NCBI RefSeq assembly: GCF_000374365.1
Contig: NZ_KB894132.1
Location: 39,393 to 103,392, forward strand
DNA: 64,000 nucleotides
DNA from: Bacteroides gallinarum DSM 18171 = JCM 13658
GTDB lineage: Bacteria > Bacteroidota > Bacteroidia > Bacteroidales > Bacteroidaceae
Reading direction: 5' to 3'
Below are positions 57,835 to 64,000 of the stretch, one piece after another. How positions within the stretch are numbered: the stretch's first letter is position 1; the number at the start of each line of letters is the position of its first letter. The position numbers and the translations under genes are program-made. The notes beneath the pieces were generated by a model. That model was not told the DNA's origin, searched no databases, and saw nothing but the letters and a program-made list of their open reading frames with translations.

Positions 57835-58370
57835 ATATCTCTTTGGCAAGAGATTAGGTCTGATTCCGATGACCTACTTCCAGCCGACTTAACCTAAGAG
57901 GAAACTCAAGGGAGACTGTAGCATGTCGGAGACGCGGCAAAGCAACTAACTGCCATGTTGTATTAGTACCGCAAGGAAGAAAGATAGATATAAGGATAAA
58001 GCCTGATTGGTTGAACGATAGTTCAGTGACATAAGATTCTGGTGGTGACGCAAGGCAGTTATAAGCGTCATACTGAGATACTCTTTCCTAAACTGGGAGG
58101 GACAAGAGCAAGGAATTTATCTCAGCACAACCGCAGTAAGCGGATAAAAGAACGTAAGTCGTATCCGATAATCTATCGCGCTAATAGTTAACATGTAAAC
58201 AAATGGGGATTGCCTAAGTTGAAACGCCATTATGGCTATGAGCTATAGGCTCTGAATATTCAATATGGCAACGGAGCCTCCGTAGTACTCCGAGCAAGAT
58301 AATGACTTGCACATGGGGAAGGGAGGCAGTTAGTAACTTAATACAAACAAAGGAAAATGTGAGAGACATT
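57835..58370 (+). ncRNA. 5' ribozyme region of the group II intron (domains I-III)
   Basis: The roughly 560-nt non-coding stretch between exon 1 and the maturase start is the catalytic scaffold of the intron. CACATGGGGAAGGGAGGCAG near 58310 resembles the conserved segment that precedes maturase genes in this intron class. The candidate EBS1 is at 58093-58098, with CTCTTT at 58081-58086 as a possible EBS2 for AAAGAG in the exon; the two are closer together than usual, so EBS2 is uncertain. Confidence 0.75.
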
Positions 58371-60179
58371 ATGAGAAGTCCAGAGCAAGTATTAAACAAT
58401 CTATCACAACACAGCAAGATTTCAAGCTACAAGTTTGAACGGCTGTATCGTAACTTATTCAATGAACAGATGTTTTATGTTGCCTATCAGCGCATTTATG
58501 CTAAGCAAGGCAATATGACACCGGGCACTGATGGTCAGACCATAGACCAAATGAGCATTCAAAGAATAAGCAGTCTTATTGACAAAATCAAGGATGAAAC
58601 ATACAAACCATTTCCAGCCAAAAGAGTTTACATCCCGAAGAAAAACGGTGGTAAAAGACCATTGGGCATTCCTTCGTTTGAAGACAAATTGGTTCAAGAG
58701 GTGGTACGTATGCTACTTGAAGCCATATATGAAGGTTCTTTCGAGCGCACTTCTCATGGCTTCCGGCCATTCAAGAGTTGCCATACCGCACTAAAGGACA
58801 TTCAAATCAACTTCAAAGGTGCTAAATGGTTCATCGAAGGAGATATAAAAGGCTTCTTTGACAATATAGACCATAACATCTTGATAGGCATTCTTAAAGA
58901 AAGAATATCAGATGAGCGTTTTTTAAGGCTGATTAGAAAGTTTCTGAACGCGGGATATATGGAAGAATGGAGATTCAATAAAACCTTGTCGGGTACTCCA
59001 CAAGGCGGCATTATTAGTCCTATTCTTGCAAATATATACCTCGATAAGTTTGACAAGTACATAAAGAAGTACATAGAAAGCTTTGACAAGGGAGTCAAAA
59101 GACGTACAAATCCAGCCTATAACAAGTATAGAAATCACATGAGTTTGTTACAACGCTATCTCAAAGCAGACATAAGTGAAGCAAAAAGAGACGAACTTAT
59201 TGCAGAACTAAAAGCCACAAGAGCCGAAATGCTCAAAATCCCATTTGGTTTGGGAATGGATGAAAAGTACAAAAGAATGAAATACGTAAGGTATGCCGAT
59301 GATTTCCTAATTGGTGTAATCGGTAGCAAAGCAGAATGCGAACGTATCAAAGCAGACATTACAGAGTTTATGGCATCAAAACTTAAACTTGAAATGTCTC
59401 AAGAGAAAACGCTCATTACCCATTCTAGCAAAAATGCTAAATTCCTTGGGTATGAAATTCATGTGCAAAAATCCGACCTCCTAAAAACCAATGGAAATGG
59501 AGACAAAGCAAGATTACACACTGGTTCAGTTGTATTCAAAGTCCCAGTAGAAGCGGTCAAAAAAAGACTACAACTCTACAAAGCCGTTGAATTTAAAAAC
59601 ATAGATGGCAGAGAAATATGGTGGCCAATTTCCAGAGGACATTTGATTGGTAAGAATAAAGAAGTGATTATTGCCCAATTCAACTCCGAGATAAGAGGTT
59701 TCTACAACTATTATGCGTTTGCACATAATGCATCGCAAATGATAGGTTCTTTTGGCTATGTCATGAAGTATAGTTTCTATAAAACAATGGCTCAAAAGCT
59801 TAATAGCTCTATTAGAAAAGTCTGCAAACAATTCCGCAGAGGAAAAGATTTTGTAGTTCCCTATAAAGATGCTAAAGGCAAAGAGAAGTTCATAGTTCTA
59901 TACAATGAAGGCTATAAGAGAAAAGTGGCAAGTACATACGCCGACATTGACAATGAAGTAGAGACGTTATGGGTTCCTCAACCAAGTCTTATTGATAGAC
60001 TTATGAGTAACACATGTGAACTATGCGGATGTCAAGGTAAACTAGTTATGCATCATGTCAGAAACTTAAGAAAGATTAAAGCTGACACGAAATGGAACAA
60101 AATAATGCTTGCGAAAAATCGTAAGACATTAGCCGTATGTGAAAATTGTAACAAACTTATACAAAGCTATGGTAAATAG
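58371..60179 (+). CDS. ltrA: Group II intron reverse transcriptase-maturase-HNH endonuclease
   Basis: A 602-residue intron-encoded protein. ATG 58371 (MRSPEQVLNNLSQ) matches usual N-termini of this family; 58302 is a possible upstream ATG but its extra 23 codons look like intron RNA. RT motifs: MTPGTDGQTID, KRPLGIPSFEDKLVQ, GTPQGGIISPILANIYL and the catalytic YADD (about residue 308). Maturase domain X follows (about 400-530), and the C-terminus has an HNH nuclease with Cys pairs (CELCG, HHV, CENCN; about 549-597). The enzyme drives splicing and retrohoming. Confidence 0.93.
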   Translation: MRSPEQVLNNLSQHSKISSYKFERLYRNLFNEQMFYVAYQRIYAKQGNMTPGTDGQTIDQMSIQRISSLIDKIKDETYKPFPAKRVYIPKKNGGKRPLGIPSFEDKLVQEVVRMLLEAIYEGSFERTSHGFRPFKSCHTALKDIQINFKGAKWFIEGDIKGFFDNIDHNILIGILKERISDERFLRLIRKFLNAGYMEEWRFNKTLSGTPQGGIISPILANIYLDKFDKYIKKYIESFDKGVKRRTNPAYNKYRNHMSLLQRYLKADISEAKRDELIAELKATRAEMLKIPFGLGMDEKYKRMKYVRYADDFLIGVIGSKAECERIKADITEFMASKLKLEMSQEKTLITHSSKNAKFLGYEIHVQKSDLLKTNGNGDKARLHTGSVVFKVPVEAVKKRLQLYKAVEFKNIDGREIWWPISRGHLIGKNKEVIIAQFNSEIRGFYNYYAFAHNASQMIGSFGYVMKYSFYKTMAQKLNSSIRKVCKQFRRGKDFVVPYKDAKGKEKFIVLYNEGYKRKVASTYADIDNEVETLWVPQPSLIDRLMSNTCELCGCQGKLVMHHVRNLRKIKADTKWNKIMLAKNRKTLAVCENCNKLIQSYGK

Positions 60180-60197
60180 ATTGATGTTACTAATGGA

Positions 60198-60231
60198 GAG
60201 CCGTATACATGGAGACATGTACGTACGGTTC
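60198..60231 (+). ncRNA. Group II intron domain V
   Basis: Starting with GAGCCGTATACATG and ending with ACGTACGGTTC, this is the near-invariant catalytic domain V hairpin, with the GAGA-type loop. Domain VI follows at about 60232-60290 as a further stem set ending at CTAC. Confidence 0.92.
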
Positions 60232-60292
60232 GGGGGCAGGCTTGTGGAAACCTACCATCGTAAGATGGCAAGGCGCCTCTTGCCGAGCCTAC

Positions 60293-61428
60293 TGTTCATC
60301 ACGACATTCACTGTTGTCGATAAAGAGACAAAAGAGAAAATTAAATACGATGACTATAAACAGCTGAGTGAGGAGGAAAAGAAAGGTTACAACGTCTATC
60401 CGAAGCTTCAGGTATATAACGTGTTCAATGTGGCCCAGACCAATCTTCAGGAAGCTCGTCCTGATTTATATAAGAAACTTGCTGATGCAGGAAAACAGAT
60501 AAGTCCACAATCTGAAGGTGAAGAATTTTCCTTTGCTCCTATCGACCGGATAATAAAGGATAACGGATGGATCTGCCCCATCAAGCCAACTTACGGAGAC
60601 AGTGCCTACTACAGCATTTCGAAGAATGAGATTGTCGTTCCTGAGAAAAAGCAGTTCAAGGATGGTGAATCATTCTATACCAACCTGGGTCATGAAATGG
60701 CCCATTCCACAGGAGCAGAAAATCAGTTGGGAAGACTACAGCCGACATCCTTTGGTAGTAAGGAGTATGCCCGGGAAGAGCTTGTGGCCGAGCTAAGTGC
60801 AGCCCTCGTTGCACAACGCTATGGTATGACCAAGCATCTGAAAGAAGACAGTGCCAGTTACCTCAAAAGCTGGCTTGACAGCTTGAATGAATCTCCGGAA
60901 TTCATCAAAACTACACTGACAGATGTGAAAAAGGCATCAAGTATGATTACAAAATGTATTGATGCCATGCAACAGAAAATTGACCAGGAACAAAACATAG
61001 AAGTAGTCCAAAGTAATAGCCAAGAGCCTGTGTACTATGCTTCTGTAGCCTACCTTCAAATGGGTGAAGACACAGACAGACTTGACAAGCTACAAGAAAA
61101 GGGCGATTATGAGGCACTATTGAAGGAAGCCATTGAGTACGATGCCGGTGATGCCATAGACCTGTCCAACACTTACCTGTCTCCTACAAAATACCGTGGA
61201 GATGACCTGTTGGTGGAGAACGAACACTATGCCGTGGTATATAACCCGTCTGTTGGAGGAACCTATGATGTGATGCGTAAAGTCACTGCTGAAGAAGTCA
61301 GACAGAACATCACCCGTTACGGATTGCCTGATAACGCCACTGCTGATGTCAAGTCCATTGCTGAAAAACAGGAACAGAAAATGGAAACTGTCGCACAAGA
61401 AGAGACTCACTTTCATCGAGGAAGATAA
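60293..61428 (+). CDS. ardC: ArdC-type antirestriction protein, 3' exon (zincin domain)
   Basis: The 3' exon begins at 60293 and resumes the ArdC protein (VFITTFTVVDKETKEKIKYD). It carries a metallopeptidase-type domain: HEMAHSTG at 60691 with the zincin HExxH motif, followed by ELVAELSAALVAQRYG, an Asp/Glu-rich helical region and YASVAYLQMG. The spliced protein is about 503 residues. Typical for Bacteroidales conjugative elements, where ArdC-type proteins are thought to help establish transferred DNA. An in-frame ATG upstream at 60139 lies inside the intron and is not natural. Confidence 0.85.
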
Positions 61429-61468
61429 TGGAATATTCTCTTATCTTTCCCTCTCGTATTTTCAAAAA

Positions 61469-61516
61469 ATCCACTTGTATTAGGCTTCGTTATTCGAAGT
61501 TCTAAAACAAGTGGAT
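61469..61516. terminator. Nested hairpin between convergent genes
   Basis: A 10-bp inverted repeat, ATCCACTTGT at 61469-61478 and ACAAGTGGAT at 61507-61516, encloses a smaller hairpin, CTTCG 485-489 and CGAAG 495-499. It lies 41 nt after ardC and 91 nt before the leftward gene at 61607, preceded by a six-A run (T-run on the minus strand). A bidirectional terminator is likely. Confidence 0.65.
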
Positions 61517-61606
61517 AAATTTGTATATAGGTGATTTCACCAGCACGTATTCTCTATGGAAACAGGTAGTTCTTTTACTAAATATCACCTTATATGGTAA
61601 GAGTTT

Positions 61607-62008
61607 TTACTTATCCATAATTTCTACAATCGGAACAGTTTTCTCCATTTCACTACGCGAGATGTATTTGTAAGTACCTACTTGCATTACACGTTTGTCT
61701 GATGGAACATCTATTTTTTGATTATCATAATATGAAATTTCTTTATCAGCAAGGAATAAAACAATCATTCCTATATTAGAAATATCTTCTACCGTTGCCA
61801 ATGCACTCCCATCTGGAAGTACTTGCATAATCTCAAAGGAATGGACATTAATTTCTTGCTGTGGCTTTTCAAACATCACGATATTATTGTCAGATGATGT
61901 TCCGTTTGTATTTCCTAATGCTACGAAGAAAAAGAATGCAAAAGTAAGAATGATACCCGTTATGATACCACCTAAATAGATTAAAATTGATTTTTTACGT
62001 GAGTTCAT
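61607..62008 (-). CDS. Membrane-anchored hypothetical protein
   Basis: A 133-residue protein with a short cytoplasmic start, one membrane helix (residues about 8-31, SILIYLGGIITGIILTFAFF) and a beta-rich external domain (VHSFEIMQVLPDGSALATVED, KRVMQVGTYKYISRSEMEKTVPIVEI) that resembles short periplasmic domains of unknown function. It stands 212 nt downstream of the coiled-coil gene in the leftward group. No family recognised. Confidence 0.6.
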   Translation of the reverse strand: MNSRKKSILIYLGGIITGIILTFAFFFFVALGNTNGTSSDNNIVMFEKPQQEINVHSFEIMQVLPDGSALATVEDISNIGMIVLFLADKEISYYDNQKIDVPSDKRVMQVGTYKYISRSEMEKTVPIVEIMDK

Positions 62009-62220
62009 AAATATTTTAGATTTTAGTTGTTTTGGTTCTTTTTAATTTACCGGAAAATAGGAACAATAAAAGGATTTTCTTTTGGTCATTCATATCAAGA
62101 TAAGCAAAACGTCGTTGTATTTCGGATACGTGCATCAACTAATTTGCCTTTCTCACGTTTGACAAACCATTTAATGAGTTTAGCTATAGGACGATTGTGC
62201 ATACAATTACAGCTTACTAT

Positions 62221-63036
62221 TTAACGAATGAAATGCAAAGCAGCAATAATAATGATACCAGCAATAATAATCCAACGATTGATGTTAATTGCTTTCGTCG
62301 TAGCTTCAGAAGAAGTCGCTAATTCATTTTGCAAATTCTTAGTCTCGTTAATTATATTATCAGTTGAACTTTTAATGGTATTGCATGAAGTCTGTATACA
62401 ATTAATTATATTGGTAATTGCATCAACTTTTGTTTCAATAGATTTTATCTTTGGAGAAATATCATCTATTAACTTTTTCAGCTCCTGATTCCATTGATTC
62501 AACTTCGTAGTAATGCTATCAGCATGTTCCTTAATATTTGAGGGAAGGTCATCAACATTTTGACTGATTGATGCAATGGCATTATCTTGCCCCTTTTGAG
62601 ATTCTTTCAAATCTTTGGAAATGTCAAAAAGAAACTTTTTAATGGTTTGAATCTCTTTTGTGGTTGATTTTATCTCTTCACGAAGAGCGCTAAGTTCTTC
62701 GACCCTTTCAGATAGCAAGTTATTCTGCTCGGTAAATTCTTGCAAAGAAGCATCGACTGAAGATGTGAAACTAGACGTAATATTCTCGCAAGCAGAGGTC
62801 ATTTTACCCACTGACTTCTGCACTTCTTCTGAAATTCCAACCTGTGCTCCTTCTAATTGTTTCTCCCACTCTTTGATTTCTTTAACAAGAGAATTGATTG
62901 AAGCGACATAACCAGCAACGGCATTTTGCAGTCCTTCACTTGCTTGAACAGTGTTTTCAACTTGTTTTCTTGCAGAATCAAGTTGCTTTAGGTTCTGTTC
63001 TAACCTTTCCAAAGTAGCGTTAATATCGTATGTCAT
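62221..63036 (-). CDS. Coiled-coil protein with C-terminal membrane anchor
   Basis: A 271-residue protein that is almost entirely coiled coil (about residues 1-240; LEQNLKQLDSARKQVENTVQ and repeated EEIKSTTKEIQTIKKF-type heptads) and ends in a tail anchor (WIIIAGIIIIAALHFI, about residues 254-269) with only one residue after it. This is an unusual tail-anchored topology for a bacterial protein. It begins 10 nt after the stop of the 63685-63047 gene, so the two probably act together at the membrane. No family recognised. Confidence 0.7.
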   Translation of the reverse strand: MTYDINATLERLEQNLKQLDSARKQVENTVQASEGLQNAVAGYVASINSLVKEIKEWEKQLEGAQVGISEEVQKSVGKMTSACENITSSFTSSVDASLQEFTEQNNLLSERVEELSALREEIKSTTKEIQTIKKFLFDISKDLKESQKGQDNAIASISQNVDDLPSNIKEHADSITTKLNQWNQELKKLIDDISPKIKSIETKVDAITNIINCIQTSCNTIKSSTDNIINETKNLQNELATSSEATTKAININRWIIIAGIIIIAALHFIR

Positions 63037-63046
63037 TTTGATATAA

Positions 63047-63685
63047 TTATTTTAGATATTTCTTTGTTATTTCATTTAACTTATCCTCATGGACAAACAG
63101 TGTTATCGTTTTCTTACCATCGTCAACCAAGTTCTGCTTGATAAACTTATCATCTTTACGAACTTTGGCTTTTAGATAAGATGTAAAAGTGTCAATGTCA
63201 CTCCAAACCTGCTTATTATCCCTATTATACAAAGTCATAAAGCCTTCGATATAATTGTTGTAAGCATTATTTTTCAGTGTCTGGTTATTCCCTGCGCCTA
63301 AAAAAGTAATGCAATAAGCGAGCAAAAGCTGCAAAGCAGCATTATCAGGATGTGCTCTCAGACAAAGTAAGGTCGCGCCATACAGATGTTTGACATTATC
63401 CACTTCACTGCCAGAGTTATCATTAACAGGGTCAATTATTTCAATATACTTCTTAACGACATCGAATCCATCTTTTCCTTCTATATCTGTATCATCCTTC
63501 AGGGAATAAGGCTTTCCATTAACTTCATAGCCGGTTCGCGCATACTTAGAGTTGAAGTACAGATGAATAAACTCCTTCAGCCATTCATCGTTACCATTTG
63601 CTTGACGTTCTATGATACTGTCCTCACATGCTATACACATGTCCTCGATGGCACGATAACGCTTCTTTTCAAGGTTTTCATACAC
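63047..63685 (-). CDS. Hypothetical protein, possibly N-terminally truncated
   Basis: Frame of 212 codons from a GTG at 63685 (MYENLEKKRYRAIEDMC), mostly helical, with a LYGATLLCLRAHPDNAALQLLLAY segment. The frame stays open another 21 codons upstream to 63748 (GYLTAF directly before the GTG), without ATG, GTG or TTG, and ends at a TGA. The true start may have been lost or uses an unusual codon. Two hairpins (63721-63743 and 63754-63796) lie upstream. Cotranscribed with the coiled-coil gene. Confidence 0.55.
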   Translation of the reverse strand: MYENLEKKRYRAIEDMCIACEDSIIERQANGNDEWLKEFIHLYFNSKYARTGYEVNGKPYSLKDDTDIEGKDGFDVVKKYIEIIDPVNDNSGSEVDNVKHLYGATLLCLRAHPDNAALQLLLAYCITFLGAGNNQTLKNNAYNNYIEGFMTLYNRDNKQVWSDIDTFTSYLKAKVRKDDKFIKQNLVDDGKKTITLFVHEDKLNEITKKYLK

Positions 63686-63720
63686 AAAGGCTGTTAAATA
63701 GCCCAGGCAACGGTCTAAAT

Positions 63721-63743
63721 AGGGATATTCAGTAAATGTCCCT
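63721..63743. repeat. Second hairpin (9-bp stem, one mismatch)
   Basis: AGGGATATT (63721-63729) and AATGTCCCT (63735-63743) pair with one G-U type mismatch around a 5-nt loop, in the 5' region of the 63685 gene on the minus strand. Function unknown; it lies between the GTG start and the upstream terminator and may be part of the leader. Confidence 0.5.
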
Positions 63744-63753
63744 AAAAATCAAG

Positions 63754-63796
63754 ATGGCATATGAAGATGATAGAGCATACTCACTTCATATGCCAT
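63754..63796. terminator. 13-bp hairpin with T-run
   Basis: ATGGCATATGAAG at 63754-63766 and CTTCATATGCCAT at 63784-63796 form a perfect 13-bp stem with a 17-nt loop, followed by TTTT on the plus strand and, on the minus strand, by a T-run made by CTAAAAATC. It is a good intrinsic terminator in both directions and separates the 63.0-63.7 kb gene from whatever lies beyond. Confidence 0.7.
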
Positions 63797-63896
63797 TTTT
63801 ATAGTCCTATTCCTGTAATTTCTCACACAATCTTACCCTACAAGACATGACGCTCGGGAAGAAGTCTGAAGACATCTTCTGCCTCTGCCTGTAAAA

Positions 63897-64000
63897 TCAT
63901 ATCATGCCGCTTTCACCGTCCTGTTCCTGATCTTGTCTATCATCAGTACGGCATTTGCCGTATGTATTCCAAAGAAAATCCACAGGATTTCCGTCTTCCT
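63897..64000 (-). CDS. C-terminal end of a leftward gene running off the window
   Basis: On the minus strand a frame is open from the window end to a TGA at 63899-63897 (reads EDGNPVDFLWNTYGK and a Gln/Asp-rich tail). The tail looks coding but is too short to identify. A 20-codon frame (63900-63838) overlaps it by ATGA-type overlap but is not convincing. Confidence 0.35.
   Translation of the reverse strand, partial: EDGNPVDFLWNTYGKCRTDDRQDQEQDGESGMI

Larger units (their letters stand above)
57809..60292 (+). mobile_element. Group II intron inserted in ardC
   Basis: A 2484-nt bacterial group II intron. The 5' end is GTGCG at 57809, matching the GUGYG consensus; the 3' end is CTAC at 60292 and precisely restores the ardC frame. 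It encodes a reverse transcriptase-maturase and carries a classical domain V (60198-60231) near the 3' end. The 5' exon tail TCCCGG (IBS1) can pair with CTGGGA at 58093-58098 (candidate EBS1, one G-U pair). It lies in coding orientation, so splicing would yield intact ardC mRNA. Confidence 0.93.

Noticed and set aside
60139..60292. ATG at 60139 as start of the downstream ArdC part
   Set aside because: It lies inside the group II intron; the exon begins at 60293.
63838..63900. 20-codon leftward ORF with ATGA overlap
   Set aside because: Too short to judge; no family or ribosome site of note.
1..64000. CRISPR arrays, tRNA or rRNA genes
   Set aside because: No spaced direct repeats and no cloverleaf or rRNA-like sequence were seen.

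Overview
The window is an internal piece of a large integrative and conjugative element (or conjugative plasmid) of a Bacteroidales bacterium (Bacteroides/Prevotella relatives). The evidence is a collinear Bacteroidales-type tra operon (TraJ, TraK, a TraL-like protein, TraM, TraN, TraO and a coupling ATPase), DUF4099/DUF3945-type and ArdC-type proteins, moderate-to-low GC, and -7 boxes of the TAnnTTTG type. No integrase, relaxase, element end, tRNA, rRNA or CRISPR array was seen, so both element ends lie outside the window.

Layout. (1) 1-8.6 kb: the end of the conjugation operon, tightly packed, closing with a muramidase-like gene and a convergent terminator. (2) 8.7-10.85 kb: two leftward genes, one a secreted protein and one a peptidyl-arginine/agmatine deiminase gene interrupted by an in-frame UGA. 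A dense cluster of AGTACT-type palindromes lies just upstream. (3) 11.3-42.4 kb: a 31-kb rightward cargo operon led by a small HTH regulator. It encodes a SNF2-like helicase, a large N6-adenine methyltransferase (split by a frameshift), a SIR2 protein, a macro-like protein, an IF2N-S1-UPF1-like helicase, a giant tryptophan-repeat protein with DarT-like ADP-ribosyltransferase and HD domains, a DarG-like macrodomain protein, a 2045-residue helicase with an MZB/DUF1998-type region and a nuclease-like tail, a RelE-like/UvrD fusion, a zinc-ribbon protein and a PD-(D/E)XK-like protein. (4) 42.4-43.0 kb: a leftward M23 peptidase. (5) 43.3-61.4 kb: a second rightward operon of element biology: DUF4099, toprim, PH-domain, VirB5-like secreted, M23, ArdC/MutS-I, glucosaminidase-M23, SSB-like and ArdC genes, the last interrupted by a 2.5-kb group II intron. 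(6) 61.6-64.0 kb: leftward unknown genes, including a coiled-coil tail-anchored protein.

Function. The 11-42 kb operon looks like a defence island related in its core (SNF2 helicase, methyltransferase, MZB helicase) to DISARM. It carries two additional arms. One is NAD+/ADP-ribose linked: SIR2, macro-like, DarT-like transferase and DarG-like macrodomain. The other looks RNA or translation linked: IF2N/S1 helicase and RelE-like/UvrD fusion. Genes are separated by 3-20 nt or overlap, suggesting one transcript. This combination, and in particular the DarT-like/Trp-repeat/HD fusion, is the strongest candidate for an undescribed system here.

Caveat: three genes are broken by single-nucleotide changes (a UGA at 10632, a shift at 16829-16834 and a shift at the A10 run 50966-50975). 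These may be real mutations, recoding or phase variation, or read errors; raw reads would decide.
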